Part shown: one piece after another, positions 51,827 through 60,904 of the stretch | Position numbering within the stretch: position 1 is the first letter of the stretch | How the letters are laid out: each line of letters opens with the position of its first letter | Origin: Desulfurobacterium sp. TC5-1 | GTDB taxonomy: Bacteria; Aquificota; Aquificia; Desulfurobacteriales; Desulfurobacteriaceae | Direction: 5' to 3' | NCBI RefSeq assembly: GCF_000421485.1 | Contig: NZ_ATXC01000001.1 | Location: 434,001-498,000 of the forward strand | DNA: 64,000 nt | Notes under the pieces: generated by a model | What the model saw: the letters and a program-made list of their open reading frames with translations, nothing else | Databases searched by the model: none | Told to the model about the DNA's origin: nothing | Translations under genes and position numbers: made by a program

Positions 51827-52385
51827 ATTTTCCTCCAGAGAGGAGTAATGTTAGTTTTTTGACTGCCTCTTCAAAGGTTAAGTTTTCTGTATCTATTTTT
51901 GATAGAATTTTAACGATTTCTCTTCTTGAATAGCCTAAGTTTTCAAGGACTTCTATTAATTCTCTTTCTTTTTTGTTTTCTTTTGTTTTGAGTTTTGAGG
52001 CAAGTTCAAATATGAGTCTTTCCGACAATTTTTTTCCAAGTCCCGGGACGGTTGAAAGCGTTTTGATGTCTTTCGTTTCCACAATTTTGGTAAGTTCCTG
52101 CTTTGAAAAGTGAGAAAGGATGTTAAGGGCTGTGCGGGAACCTATTTTAGGTATTCGTGTTAAGAGTTCGAAAAGTTTCCTCTCTTCTTCACTTTCAAAT
52201 CCGTAAATAGCAGGGGTGCCTTCTGGTGGGAATATTACTTTTGTAAAGAAAAATGCCTCTTCACCAACTACTATTCTACTTAAGGTGGATAGGGGGACAA
52301 AGACTTTAATGCCAATGCCCCCACATTCTATAGATATACCGTCGGAGTATTTGAAGGCAACTTTCCCTTTTACAAAATCTAACAT
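51816..52385 (-). CDS. ruvA: Holliday junction DNA helicase subunit RuvA
   Basis: Tetrameric junction-binding protein, 189 residues: N-terminal OB fold (MLDFVKGKVAFKYSDG), two helix-hairpin-helix motifs (LLTRIPKIGSRTALNIL near 70 and LSTVPGLGKKLSERLIFEL near 107) and a C-terminal three-helix domain (ENLGYSRREIVKIL near 147) that contacts RuvB. Overlaps mtnA by 7 nt. Confidence 0.96.
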   Translation of the reverse strand: MLDFVKGKVAFKYSDGISIECGGIGIKVFVPLSTLSRIVVGEEAFFFTKVIFPPEGTPAIYGFESEEERKLFELLTRIPKIGSRTALNILSHFSKQELTKIVETKDIKTLSTVPGLGKKLSERLIFELASKLKTKENKKERELIEVLENLGYSRREIVKILSKIDTENLTFEEAVKKLTLLLSGGKFGG

Positions 52386-53449
52386 TCTTCTTCCAGTTTG
52401 AAGAATTTTTTGACTTTTGTCTCGTTCGGTGAAAGAATGACACCCCTTTCTGTAATTATTCCTGTTATGTTTTCGTGGGGTGTAACGTCAAAGGCAGGGT
52501 TTTTCACCTTCGCATGTTCCGGTGCTATTCTGCAGTCACTACAGTGGCAGTAAAGCACCTCTTCAGGAGGTCTATCTTCTATGGGAATTTCACTTCCTGT
52601 TTTTATAGAAAAGTCAAATGTTGAAGAGGGTGCTGCAACATAAAAGGGAATTCCATGTTCTTTTGCAAGTACAGATAGCGTGTATGTTCCTATCTTGTTT
52701 GCAGTGTCACCGTTAAGGGCTATTCTGTCAGCACCAACTATTATGCAGGTTATTTCGTCGTTTGCTATGAACCATCCTGCCATGTTGTCCGTTATTAGAT
52801 AGTAGGGTATTCCTTCTTGCTGAAGCTCCCACGCTGTCAGTCTTGCTCCCTGAAGGTAAGGTCTTGTTTCGTCAACATATATGAGAATGTCTTTTTCCAT
52901 TTCATACGCCGCTCTTATTACACCAAGGGCTGTCCCATATCCAGCAGTTGCGAGAGCACCTGTATTGCAGTGGGTGAGTATGGTTTCTTTGTTTCCTAAT
53001 AGTTCTGCACCGTACATTCCTATCTTTCTATTTCTGTCTATGTCCTGGGTTTCTATATTTTTCGCTTCCGTTTCAAGGGCAAGAAGGATATCATTAATAT
53101 TCTGGCCGGCGTCTATGATACTTTTCATTCTTTTGAGTGCCCAGAACAGGTTAACTGCGGTAGGCCTCGTCGTTGCTAATCTGTTGATTACAAGTTCTGC
53201 CAACATCTTGAATTCATTTACATCCTTTGCTTTTTGTGAAAGTTCTTTTGCACCTAAAGTAACACCGTAAGCAGCCGTAACGCCTATCGCAGGTGCTCCT
53301 CTTACTACCATATCCTCTATAGCTTTTGCTACATCTTCGTAAGTTTTACACGTTATCCATTCTTCCATATGAGGTAATTTCCTCTGGTCAAGGAGCAAAA
53401 GAGCATCACCTTCCCACTTTAAGGGTCTTATGTCTTTTATTTTTCTCAT
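52379..53449 (-). CDS. mtnA: S-methyl-5-thioribose-1-phosphate isomerase
   Basis: Converts methylthioribose-1-phosphate to methylthioribulose-1-phosphate in methionine salvage. 356 residues of the eIF2B-related fold, with RGAPAIGVTAAYG near 50, the catalytic cysteine in THCNTGALATAGYGTA near 163 and GADRIALNGDTANKIGTYTL with the conserved aspartate near 243. The start at 53449 (AAGGAGG upstream) is preferred over a longer frame. It overlaps the usp stop by 4 nt. No other salvage gene is nearby. A related ribose-1,5-bisphosphate isomerase is less likely given the full set of MtnA motifs. Confidence 0.92.
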   Translation of the reverse strand: MRKIKDIRPLKWEGDALLLLDQRKLPHMEEWITCKTYEDVAKAIEDMVVRGAPAIGVTAAYGVTLGAKELSQKAKDVNEFKMLAELVINRLATTRPTAVNLFWALKRMKSIIDAGQNINDILLALETEAKNIETQDIDRNRKIGMYGAELLGNKETILTHCNTGALATAGYGTALGVIRAAYEMEKDILIYVDETRPYLQGARLTAWELQQEGIPYYLITDNMAGWFIANDEITCIIVGADRIALNGDTANKIGTYTLSVLAKEHGIPFYVAAPSSTFDFSIKTGSEIPIEDRPPEEVLYCHCSDCRIAPEHAKVKNPAFDVTPHENITGIITERGVILSPNETKVKKFFKLEEEC

Positions 53450-53928
53450 TCCCTTTCCTCCTTTTTCACTACAAGTACCGGGCATTTGGCTTTTCTAATT
53501 ACAGCTTTAGTGGTGCTTCCAATTTCAAGAATTCTTTCAAGAAGTCCCTTTCCGTGATATCCAATTACTATAAGGTTACAGTTCTTTTCTTCAGCCGTTT
53601 TTACGATTTCCTCTTTTGGGTCGCCTACGGTCATAATCGTTTCGACCTTAAATCCTGCCCTTTCAAATTCGTGCTTTAATTGCTGGAGCTTTTCCTGGTG
53701 CCTGTCTAATATCGCTTTTTCAATTTCCGGAATGTGGGCGTATATGGCAGCAACGTCAAGTGCAAATGGATCGTCAAACTGTGGTAGGCTAAACTCCATA
53801 GGATGAATTACGTGAAAGATAATAACCTTTTCGGCGTTTGCTTCTTTCAATTTTAGCACGTACTTTTTTGCCACTTCTGCAAGGTCTGAAAAGTCTGTTG
53901 GATAAAGAATTGTTTTAAATACTGACAT
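53446..53928 (-). CDS. Universal stress protein (UspA family)
   Basis: A 160-residue Usp domain: N-terminal FKTILYPTDFSDLAEVAKKY and the ATP-binding glycine motif VIGYHGKGLLERILEIGSTTKAVIRKAKCPVLVV (GxxGx9GS/T type) near the end, so it probably binds ATP. Start set at 53928 (AAGGAGG upstream); the longer frame runs into mazG. It overlaps mazG by 14 nt and mtnA by 4. Role is stress-related by family only. Confidence 0.9.
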   Translation of the reverse strand: MSVFKTILYPTDFSDLAEVAKKYVLKLKEANAEKVIIFHVIHPMEFSLPQFDDPFALDVAAIYAHIPEIEKAILDRHQEKLQQLKHEFERAGFKVETIMTVGDPKEEIVKTAEEKNCNLIVIGYHGKGLLERILEIGSTTKAVIRKAKCPVLVVKKEERE

Positions 53929-54700
53929 CCCTCTCCTCCTTTTTGGTGATTTCCCACAATTTTTCCATCTCTTCAATGCTCATTTCAGAAAGAGATTTTC
54001 CCTCTTTCTCAGCCAGCTCTTCCATTTTAGAAAACCTTTTTACAAATTTTTCGTTTGTTCTGTGAAGAGCAACTGCTGGATTGACCTGGAGAAACCTTGA
54101 CAAATTAACAATTGCAAAAAGTAAGTCTCCTATTTCCTCTTCTATGTGCTCTTTGTTTCCTTTTGTTATTGCTCCTTCAACTTCTCTTAGTTCTTCCTTT
54201 ATTTTTTTGATTACATCTTCTGCCTTTTCCCAGTCAAATCCAACTTTTGCTGCTCTTTTTTGAAGTTTCAAAGCTCTTTCGAGGGATGGTAATGATCTTG
54301 GTATTCCATCCAGCATAGATTTGCGGTTTTTACCTTCAGCTTTTTTAAATTCATCCCATGCTTTAAGAACGTCCTGAGCGTCTTTGATATCTTTTCTGTT
54401 ACCGAATACGTGAGGATGTCGGAATATTAGCTTGCGACATATTTCATCCACAACATCGTCAATGGAAAATCTGTTTTCTTCTTTTGCAATTTGGGAATGG
54501 AAAACAACCTGTAACAGAATGTCGCCAAGTTCCTCTTTCATGTTTTCGTAATCTTTTTCTTTGACGGCGTCAATGTATTCATAAGTTTCTTCAAGAAGAT
54601 ACGGCAAAAGGGTTTCGTATGTTTGTTTTCTGTCCCAGGGACAGCCGTTTTTTGAGCGGAGTGTTTCCATGATTTTCACAAGGTCTTCAAATTTGTACAT
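53915..54700 (-). CDS. mazG: Nucleoside triphosphate pyrophosphohydrolase MazG
   Basis: House-cleaning enzyme hydrolysing NTPs (including modified ones) to NMP and pyrophosphate. 261 residues with two MazG domains: the first has the metal-binding EEx(12-28)ExxD layout in LLEETYEYIDAVKEKDYENMKEELGD near 35-60 and the second in IKEELREVEGAITKG plus EEEIGDLLFAIVNLSRFL near 185-210. The start of SKNGCPWDRKQTYETL is the family hallmark. First gene of mazG-usp-mtnA-ruvA-ruvB. Confidence 0.95.
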   Translation of the reverse strand: MYKFEDLVKIMETLRSKNGCPWDRKQTYETLLPYLLEETYEYIDAVKEKDYENMKEELGDILLQVVFHSQIAKEENRFSIDDVVDEICRKLIFRHPHVFGNRKDIKDAQDVLKAWDEFKKAEGKNRKSMLDGIPRSLPSLERALKLQKRAAKVGFDWEKAEDVIKKIKEELREVEGAITKGNKEHIEEEIGDLLFAIVNLSRFLQVNPAVALHRTNEKFVKRFSKMEELAEKEGKSLSEMSIEEMEKLWEITKKEERDVSI

Positions 54701-54724
54701 CTATCGCCTCCAGTTCGTAAGTTA

Positions 54725-54733
54725 ATTATACCA
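54725..54733 (-). promoter_or_regulatory. Extended -10 promoter of the mazG operon
   Basis: On the minus strand: TG-G-TATAAT (54733-54725), about 25 nt before the mazG start. The extended -10 form compensates for a weak -35. A weaker divergent promoter for pdxJ (TAGAAT at 54745-54750) lies back to back with it. Confidence 0.5.
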
Positions 54734-54783
54734 GTGAAAAGTTGTAGAATTTAACTGAAACAAAACTTACTCAGGAGGAGGTT

Positions 54784-55512
54784 ATGCCAAAGATAAGACT
54801 CGGCGTTAATATAGATCACGTCGCAACCATCAGGGAAGCCAGAAAAACGTTTGAACCAGATCCTGTTCACGCTGCGGTTATTGCAGACCTTGCAGGTGCA
54901 GACCAGATAACGCTTCATTTAAGGGAAGACAGAAGGCACATACAGGATAGGGATTTAAAACTTATAAAGGAAGTTATCCATTCAAAGATAAATCTTGAAA
55001 TGGCAGCAACAGAAGAGATGGTGGAGATTGCCCTTTCAGTAAAACCTCATCAGGTTACGCTTGTTCCGGAAAAGAGAGAGGAGATTACGACGGAGGGAGG
55101 ACTTGACGTTAAAGGTCAGAAAGACCGTATAAGGGATGTTGTTAAGCGCTTGAAAGCGGCTGGCATTGTTGTGAACCTTTTTATAGACCCGGATAAGGAG
55201 CAGATAGAAGCAGCGGCAGATGTGGGTGCCGATGCTGTCGAGCTTCATACAGGTGAGTATGCCAACGCGGTTAGTGAAGGGGAAAGAGAGAAAGAGCTTA
55301 GCAGGTTAAGAACCGCAGCAAAGTACGCTAAAGAATTGGAATTGAAGGTTTATGCTGGTCACGGTTTGACTTACAAAAATGTGAAACCTGTTGCTGAAAT
55401 CGAAGAGATAGAAGAGCTTAACATAGGTCATTCTATCGTTGCAAATGCAGTTTTAAAAGGCCTTTCCGATGCCGTGAAAGAGATGAAAAGGCTTATCAAC
55501 GAGGTGAGATGA
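54784..55512 (+). CDS. pdxJ: Pyridoxine 5'-phosphate synthase
   Basis: Condenses 1-deoxyxylulose-5-phosphate and 3-amino-2-oxopropyl phosphate to pyridoxine phosphate (DXP-dependent vitamin B6 route). TIM barrel, 242 residues: [18 protein letters not shown] at the start, [16 protein letters not shown] near 42, LEMAATEEM near 70, [25 protein letters not shown] near 140 and the phosphate loop [12 protein letters not shown] near 190. GGAGGAGG precedes the ATG. It leads a four-gene operon and overlaps acpS by 4 nt. Confidence 0.96.
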   Translation: MPKIRLGVNIDHVATIREARKTFEPDPVHAAVIADLAGADQITLHLREDRRHIQDRDLKLIKEVIHSKINLEMAATEEMVEIALSVKPHQVTLVPEKREEITTEGGLDVKGQKDRIRDVVKRLKAAGIVVNLFIDPDKEQIEAAADVGADAVELHTGEYANAVSEGEREKELSRLRTAAKYAKELELKVYAGHGLTYKNVKPVAEIEEIEELNIGHSIVANAVLKGLSDAVKEMKRLINEVR

Positions 55513-55871
55513 TTGTTTCCTGTGGCGTTGATATTGTCTCAAATAAGAGGGTAGAAGATGCATTAAAAAGGTGGGGAGACAGGTTTGTCAGGAAGGTTTT
55601 CCCTGAAGGTGTTGAGTATTGTTTTCAAAAGAGGCGCGGTGAGGTTGTAGGTTGTATTGCTGCACGATTTGCTTTAAAGGAGGCAATAATAAAAGCTTTT
55701 TCTCGCATAAATGTTCCAGTACGCTTTGAGGATATTGTTGTTTCAGGTGGTGGAAAACATCTTGATGTTAAGATACCTGTAAAGGGATATCGTATCCTTT
55801 TCAGTATTTCCCACGAAAAGGATTTTTCCGTAGCTTTTGTAAATGTGATAAGAGAGGAGGCTGATGAGTAA
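55509..55871 (+). CDS. acpS: Holo-[acyl-carrier-protein] synthase
   Basis: Transfers 4'-phosphopantetheine from CoA to acyl carrier protein. 120 residues with the two family motifs: [15 protein letters not shown] (metal ligand Asp8) and [13 protein letters not shown] (Glu near 58), plus [12 protein letters not shown] near the end. Start ATG overlaps the pdxJ stop (ATGA). pdxJ-acpS adjacency is common across bacteria. Confidence 0.94.
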   Translation: MIVSCGVDIVSNKRVEDALKRWGDRFVRKVFPEGVEYCFQKRRGEVVGCIAARFALKEAIIKAFSRINVPVRFEDIVVSGGGKHLDVKIPVKGYRILFSISHEKDFSVAFVNVIREEADE

Positions 55872-56538
55872 GAAGCTTGTTTCGATATATATAGAAGGAA
55901 GGAAGATAAAAGTTCCCGAAGGTTACACGGTTATAGAGGCTTTGTGGGATACCGGACACGATATAAAAAGAGGTGTCGGATGTCTTTCAGGATTGTGTGG
56001 TGCGTGTGCCATAGCTTACCTTGAGAAGGGGAGTAAAAGGGTAAAGTTCGGTCTTGGCTGTCAGACAATTGTAAAAGAGGGAATGAATATAACAGTTATG
56101 CCTTTTTTCCCTTCACGAACGGCTACCTACAACATCTCGGAGATGGAAAAGCCGATAGAAAAGTTAAGGGAAGTCTATCCCGAACTGGATATGTGTAAAA
56201 ACTGCGGTTTCTGCACCGTTGCCTGCCCGGAGTGGATAAACGTATCAAAGGTTATGAAGCTTTTGAAAGAGGGAAGTTACGAAGAGGCCACGGAAATGAT
56301 GTTAGACTGTATTCTGTGCGGTCTGTGTGCCTCAAGGTGTCCTTACGGTATAGCACCTCAGTTTATATCCCTCTTTGTTCAGCGGGCTATAAGCAGAGAG
56401 ATGCCGTTTCCTGAAAATCTGAAGAAGCGCTTAAAAGAGATGGAAGAGATGAAGTATGACGAAGAGTGGGGAAAGATCCTTCAGATGAGTGATGAAGAGC
56501 TTGTAGAATTCTGTAAAAGGGTGAGAGAGGAGGTTTAA
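55864..56538 (+). CDS. Fumarate-reductase-like iron-sulfur protein (second FrdB-type)
   Basis: A 224-residue FrdB/SdhB-like protein. N-terminal 2Fe-2S ferredoxin domain with cysteines in GCLSGLCGACAIAY and GLGCQT, then two 4Fe-4S motifs, CKNCGFCTVACP (near 101) and CILCGLCASRCP (near 139). It differs from the frdB at 27317-28285 by having four cysteines per bacterial-ferredoxin motif and a shorter C-terminus. It overlaps acpS by 8 nt and the flavoprotein gene by 1 nt. Partner and electron donor are unknown. Confidence 0.85.
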   Translation: MSKKLVSIYIEGRKIKVPEGYTVIEALWDTGHDIKRGVGCLSGLCGACAIAYLEKGSKRVKFGLGCQTIVKEGMNITVMPFFPSRTATYNISEMEKPIEKLREVYPELDMCKNCGFCTVACPEWINVSKVMKLLKEGSYEEATEMMLDCILCGLCASRCPYGIAPQFISLFVQRAISREMPFPENLKKRLKEMEEMKYDEEWGKILQMSDEELVEFCKRVREEV

Positions 56539-58133
56539 TGTATTCCGGAAATCTTCTTGAAAGTATAGAACTTGTTGAAAAGACGAGAGAAAGCAGGAAA
56601 AAGCAGCAGTTGCTTCTTTTATGTGATGAGGAAAAAAGTCAGTTGCTATCTTCGTTTCATCCTGATTACAGGCTTTCAGGGTTTAGAACTTTGAGGGTTG
56701 GTGTTAACAAGGGTGATAGGACGGTTCATGAGATTGCTGATCTGCTTGAGGCTTTCAGCAGCTTTGATTATAGAGAAGTTAATCTTGAGAGTCCCGACAT
56801 TGAGACGGACGTCCTTGTTCTCGGCGGAGGCGGTGCAGGAATAACTGCTGCACTCTTTGCCCATTCGGCAGGTGCAAAAGTTATCCTTGCCACAAAGTTG
56901 AGGCTCGGTAATTCCAACACGATAATGGCCCTCGGCGGAATGCAGGCAAGCGTTTCAGAGGATGATTCGCCGATTAGGCACTTTGCCGATACTATGGTTG
57001 CCGGTAAGTTTCAGGGGAGAAGAGAATTAGTTAAAGCGATGGTTGATGACGGTCCTTTAATTGTAAAGTGGCTTCTTGAGCTTGGAGTTAACTTTGACAG
57101 GGATGAAAAGGGAAATCTTCTTACAAAAAGGGCAGGTGGTTCAACGGCGCCACGTATTCTTTCCATAGGGGATTATACAGGACTTAACATAATAAAGATT
57201 TTGAAAGATGAAATAAGGAACAGACCAGATATAGAGATTTTAGAGTTTGCACCGGCTGTTGAATTAACGACTAACGAATTTGGTGAGTGTAACGGTGCAA
57301 TACTGTTTGATCTTGAAAGGAAGCGGTTTGTTCTTGTTAAAGCTAAGTCTGTAATTCTCGCGACGGGGGGGTCCGGTCGGCTTCACATTCAGGGATTTCA
57401 GACTTCAAACAACTTTGGCGCGACAGGCGATGCGATAGTTTTAGCCTACAGGGCGGGTGCAAAACTTGAAGGGCTTGATTCATTCCAGTATCACCCGACG
57501 GGAATAGTTTATCCTGACCACATGGTAGGGGTTCTTGTTACAGAAGCTATTAGAAGTCTCGGTGCTCACCTTGTTAACGCTAAGGGAGAAAGATTCATTA
57601 ATGAGCTTGAGACAAGGGATGTTGTTGCTGCTGCTATGATAAAGGAATGTGAAGAGGGAAGGGGCGTAGAAACACCTTCAGGGAGAATCGGTGTCTGGCT
57701 TGATACACCGGTTATAGAGGAAAAACACGGCAAGGGATTTTTAAAAAAGAAATTTCCGGCCCTTTTCAGAATGTTTATGAGAGTTAAGATAAACATTGAA
57801 AAACAGCCACTTCTTGTCTATCCGACGCTCCACTACCAGAACGGTGGTATCCTTATAGACGAAAAGGGTGAAACTACCGTTAAAAATCTTTTTGTTGCGG
57901 GTGAAGCTGCAGGTGGTATTCACGGGAAGAACCGTTTAATGGGTAACTCTCTCCTTGATATTTTTGTATTTGGAAGAAGGGCCGGACTTGCAGCAGCAAG
58001 GCGTAAATATAGCGAACCCGGAAGACAGACACTTTCCCACCTTGAGAGATACTATCAGGAATTAAAGAGTTTAAGGATAACAACAGTCGCAAAAACGCCA
58101 AGGATATTTCAGGAATATATCGTCGGGGATTAA
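56538..58133 (+). CDS. Fumarate-reductase-like flavoprotein (second FrdA-type, N-terminal extension)
   Basis: A 531-residue FAD protein of the succinate dehydrogenase/fumarate reductase/aspartate oxidase superfamily. An extension of about 90 residues (with FHPDYRLSGFRTLRVGVNKGD) precedes the dinucleotide motif LGGGGAGITAALFA near 95. Active-site landmarks kept: FQYHPTGIVYP near 315, VTEAIRSLGAHL, the arginine segment ETRDVVAAAM near 355, YPTLHYQNGGI near 430 and GKNRLMGNSLLD near 460. The region that carries covalent FAD in FrdA (SHTxAAQGG) is replaced by NSNTIMALGGMQA, so FAD is probably not covalently attached. The Cys-rich partner gene upstream argues against plain L-aspartate oxidase. Confidence 0.82.
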   Translation: MYSGNLLESIELVEKTRESRKKQQLLLLCDEEKSQLLSSFHPDYRLSGFRTLRVGVNKGDRTVHEIADLLEAFSSFDYREVNLESPDIETDVLVLGGGGAGITAALFAHSAGAKVILATKLRLGNSNTIMALGGMQASVSEDDSPIRHFADTMVAGKFQGRRELVKAMVDDGPLIVKWLLELGVNFDRDEKGNLLTKRAGGSTAPRILSIGDYTGLNIIKILKDEIRNRPDIEILEFAPAVELTTNEFGECNGAILFDLERKRFVLVKAKSVILATGGSGRLHIQGFQTSNNFGATGDAIVLAYRAGAKLEGLDSFQYHPTGIVYPDHMVGVLVTEAIRSLGAHLVNAKGERFINELETRDVVAAAMIKECEEGRGVETPSGRIGVWLDTPVIEEKHGKGFLKKKFPALFRMFMRVKINIEKQPLLVYPTLHYQNGGILIDEKGETTVKNLFVAGEAAGGIHGKNRLMGNSLLDIFVFGRRAGLAAARRKYSEPGRQTLSHLERYYQELKSLRITTVAKTPRIFQEYIVGD

Positions 58134-58142
58134 TCCCCGACG
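58121..58142. terminator. Bidirectional palindromic terminator between convergent operons
   Basis: A perfect 22-nt palindrome (CGTCGGGGA, TTAA, TCCCCGACG) includes the flavoprotein stop codon and ends 2 nt before the gatA stop. No long U-tract, so it may act mainly as 3' stabiliser. Confidence 0.55.
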
Positions 58143-58144
58143 AA

Positions 58145-59605
58145 TTAAAGTTGCGGCAGGTTGTTTATGTTAAGTGCTTTCTCAAGTTTGTATCCGACGG
58201 CGTAAAGGGTCTCTTCATCAAAAGCTTTTCCTATAAGTTGAACACCTACAGGAAGGCCTTTACTGTCAAATCCGCACGGCATTGAAAGTCCCGGAAGTCC
58301 TGCAAGGTTCAGGGCTATTGTGAATATGTCGGAAAGGTACATTTTGATAGGATCGCCCACCTTTTCGCCTATTTTAAACGCTGTTGTTGGTGAAACAGGG
58401 GTAACGATAAAGTTCACCTTTTCAAACGCTTTCTGGAAGTCCTGATATATAAGCGTTCTGACCTTTTGTGCTTTCAGGTAGTAGGCGTCATAATATCCCG
58501 CACTGAGAGTGTAGGTTCCTATCATTATCCTTCTTTTAACTTCATTACCGAAACCTTCAGCACGGGTTTTACAATACATATCAACAAGGTCAGTGTAATT
58601 TTCTGCTCTGTAAGTGTATCTAACGCCGTCAAATCTACCTAAGTTTGATGAAGCTTCTGCCGGTGCTATTATGTAGTAGGTTTCAACTGCGTAAGAGGTG
58701 TGGGGGAGGGATATTTCTTCTATTTCAACACCGAGGCTTTCAAGGTGCTTTACCGCTTCCATTATCCTTTCTTTTACTTCAGGTTCGATACCTTCTATGA
58801 AATATTCCTTCGGCAGTCCGGCTTTTAAACCTTTAATATCATTGTCTAAAGCTTTTGTGTAGTCTGGAACGGGAAGCTTTGCGCTGGTTGCGTCTTTCGC
58901 ATCTATTCCTGCTATTAGGGATAAGAGGAAAGCATTATCTTCCACGTTCTTTGTTATCGGACCGATCTGGTCAAGTGAAGATGCAAACGCTGTAAGGCCG
59001 TACCTTGATACTCTTCCATAGGTGGGTTTCATGCCAACGACACCGCAGAGAGAACAGGGTTGCCTTATGGAACCACCTGTGTCAGAACCAAGTGACGCTA
59101 TTGCTGAACGGGCAGCTACAGCAGCGGCGGAACCACCAGAAGAACCACCGGGCACCCTCTCTAAATCCCAGGGGTTGTGGGTTACGCCAAAGTAGGATGT
59201 TTCTGTTGATGAACCCATTGCAAATTCGTCAAGGTTATTCTTACCTGCGAATATTGCCCCTTTTTCCCTTAATTTTTTGATAACAGTGGCGTCATAAGGG
59301 GCAACAAAGTCTTTCAGCATCTTTGAAGCACAGGTCATTTTTTGACCTTCTACATTTATATTATCTTTGATCGATAGTGGAATACCGAAAAGGTCTGGAA
59401 TTTCGTCTTCAGAAAGTTTCACTAACTCTTCATCCTTTTCCTTTGCTTCTTCGAGAGCTTTCTCGTTAATGGTTATGTAAGCGTTGAGTTTCTCTTCGGT
59501 AGCTTCTATTCTTTTGAGGAGTTCTTCCGTTAGTTCTGAAGGTTTAATTTCTTTTTTTGCCATTAAATTTGATAACTCTTTCAAGGATCTATTTATCAGC
59601 TCCAT
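58145..59605 (-). CDS. gatA: Asp/Glu-tRNA(Asn/Gln) amidotransferase subunit A
   Basis: Amidase subunit of GatCAB, which converts Glu-tRNA(Gln) and Asp-tRNA(Asn) to the correct amides. 486 residues: [15 protein letters not shown] with catalytic Lys near 80, [13 protein letters not shown] near 155 and [19 protein letters not shown] with the nucleophilic Ser near 178 (Ser-cisSer-Lys triad). The start at 59605 has GGAGGAG upstream. It follows gatC after 12 bp; gatB is not in the window, as is common where the subunits are unlinked. Confidence 0.96.
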   Translation of the reverse strand: MELINRSLKELSNLMAKKEIKPSELTEELLKRIEATEEKLNAYITINEKALEEAKEKDEELVKLSEDEIPDLFGIPLSIKDNINVEGQKMTCASKMLKDFVAPYDATVIKKLREKGAIFAGKNNLDEFAMGSSTETSYFGVTHNPWDLERVPGGSSGGSAAAVAARSAIASLGSDTGGSIRQPCSLCGVVGMKPTYGRVSRYGLTAFASSLDQIGPITKNVEDNAFLLSLIAGIDAKDATSAKLPVPDYTKALDNDIKGLKAGLPKEYFIEGIEPEVKERIMEAVKHLESLGVEIEEISLPHTSYAVETYYIIAPAEASSNLGRFDGVRYTYRAENYTDLVDMYCKTRAEGFGNEVKRRIMIGTYTLSAGYYDAYYLKAQKVRTLIYQDFQKAFEKVNFIVTPVSPTTAFKIGEKVGDPIKMYLSDIFTIALNLAGLPGLSMPCGFDSKGLPVGVQLIGKAFDEETLYAVGYKLEKALNINNLPQL

Positions 59606-59617
59606 TCTTCTCCTCCG

Positions 59618-59908
59618 TTATTTCTTAACGACTTTTGGAACAATGAAATGCTTTCCGTCTGTTTCAGGGGCATTCATAAACGTTTTTTCGTAAGAGAAAC
59701 TGATACCAGGAATGTCCTCTCTTAAAACATTTTCTGCTGGAATGATCTGGAATTTTGGATCTATGCCTTCTGTATCAAGTTCGTTGAGTTTTTCAACAAA
59801 CGTTAAGATATCACTGAGCTGTTCCTGAAACATTTCAACCTCTTCTTCCGTTAGTGATAAACGGGAGAGAAGGGCTATATGTTTTACCTCTTCCTTTGAC
59901 AGTCTCAT
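59618..59908 (-). CDS. gatC: Asp/Glu-tRNA(Asn/Gln) amidotransferase subunit C
   Basis: Small structural subunit of GatCAB, 96 residues. Typical VKHIALLSRLSLTEEEVEMFQEQLSDILTFVEKLNELDTEG layout, with a conserved ILTFVEKLNELDT helix and FIVPKVV at the C-terminus. AAGGAGGG precedes the start. First gene of gatC-gatA. Confidence 0.94.
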   Translation of the reverse strand: MRLSKEEVKHIALLSRLSLTEEEVEMFQEQLSDILTFVEKLNELDTEGIDPKFQIIPAENVLREDIPGISFSYEKTFMNAPETDGKHFIVPKVVKK

Positions 59909-59942
59909 CTATCCTTACCCTCCTTTTTTACTAACAGATGTT

Positions 59943-59948
59943 ATTATA
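59943..59948 (-). promoter_or_regulatory. Candidate -10 box of gatC-gatA
   Basis: TATAAT on the minus strand (59948-59943), about 35 nt before gatC; the sequence at -35 is only ATGCAA. It lies inside a short inverted repeat AGATGT-TATTAT-ACATCT (59936-59953). Confidence 0.35.
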
Positions 59949-59978
59949 CATCTAAAAAGCGTTGGTTGCATTTATATT

Positions 59979-60503
59979 TCATATTGCAGAGTTAACAACA
60001 TTCTGGCATTTTGGACAGAATAGGTAACTTTTGCGATCAACGTCTATTATTGAGTTTGAAAAGCTCATGACGCACTGTCTGTTGGGGCAGTGGGGAAGTC
60101 CTAAAAGGTGTCCAATTTCGTGGACAGCCTCTTTTAATGTTCGAAGCTTAAAGAGTTCTTTATCTTCTGGTAAGTTGTAAAAGCTGTTCTTGAGTCGGGC
60201 TATAGATATTATAGCCCTTCCTGAAAAAGGTTCTGCTATTCCAAAGACAAAGTTAAGTTCATCTGCAAAAAGATCTTTTTCTGTTATTCCTAAGACGACA
60301 CCACAGTTTCTGCCATCAGGGAAGGGAAGAGATTTTACGGCCAGTTCTGCATTAAATTGCCGGCGATATATGTCAAAGGAATATTCAGGTATCTGGAAGA
60401 ATGTTTTTATCCTGGCTTTTCCAAATATCTCCGATAGTTTTTCTTCAAGGTAGTTAAGTAACTCCTTATCAATTTCCTTTTCCGGAACGATGCAGACGTT
60501 CAT
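59979..60503 (-). CDS. amzA: Archaemetzincin-type zinc metallopeptidase
   Basis: A 174-residue metallopeptidase with the full archaemetzincin signature: HEIGHLLGLPH zinc site (HExxHxxGxxH, near 129-139), directly followed by C-x4-C-x-M (CPNRQCVM) and a downstream CPKC (near 164), a second structural zinc site. Archaemetzincins are widespread in archaea and sporadic in bacteria; substrates are largely unknown. The start at 60503 follows AAGGAGT; a longer frame has no ribosome site. It overlaps the receiver-like gene by 4 nt (ATGA), so both are translated together. Confidence 0.9.
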   Translation of the reverse strand: MNVCIVPEKEIDKELLNYLEEKLSEIFGKARIKTFFQIPEYSFDIYRRQFNAELAVKSLPFPDGRNCGVVLGITEKDLFADELNFVFGIAEPFSGRAIISIARLKNSFYNLPEDKELFKLRTLKEAVHEIGHLLGLPHCPNRQCVMSFSNSIIDVDRKSYLFCPKCQNVVNSAI

Positions 60504-60820
60504 CGCTGACTCCTTAAAAAAGCCATTATTCCTGCGGCTATCTCTTCCATCTTTCTTCTTTTTTCCATATTGGAAGAGTGGCATTCTATTTTTAGATTTC
60601 TGTTAAGATGCAACTTCCCTGTAAAAACTTCTTCTTCAAGCCACTTTAAAAAGTCTATCCCGTTACCACCGTCAACACTGTTCATGCCCATGTCGTAATC
60701 TAAGTCTAAGACTTCTATTTTTTCTCCATATTTTTTGACAAATGATTTTAGCTGATTGACTGTTCTTATAAGTTTAAAACCTTTTGGGGGAAATCTTATG
60801 TCATCGAGGTAAAGTTTCAT
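60500..60820 (-). CDS. Receiver-like protein (cyclic-phosphate processing receiver domain, cREC-like)
   Basis: A 106-residue single-domain protein beginning MKLYLDDIRFPPKGF, with an acidic pair near the N-terminus and VLDLDYDMG near 40, like response-regulator receiver folds but without the usual conserved lysine/threonine arrangement. It resembles the cREC-type domain. The start at 60820 follows GCAGGAGG. It is the first gene of a two-gene unit with the archaemetzincin. Function is unknown. Confidence 0.65.
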   Translation of the reverse strand: MKLYLDDIRFPPKGFKLIRTVNQLKSFVKKYGEKIEVLDLDYDMGMNSVDGGNGIDFLKWLEEEVFTGKLHLNRNLKIECHSSNMEKRRKMEEIAAGIMAFLRSQR

Positions 60821-60904
60821 GTTTCCTCCTGCATGCCTCTTTTTTCCTTTCAAAAAGTTTAGCAGTTGTCTCTTGACTTTTCGAGCTGTAAAGCACATAT
60901 TACC

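Noticed and set aside
56538-58133. L-aspartate oxidase (nadB)
   Set aside because: The flavoprotein is coupled to a three-cluster FeS partner and has an N-terminal extension; NadB works alone.
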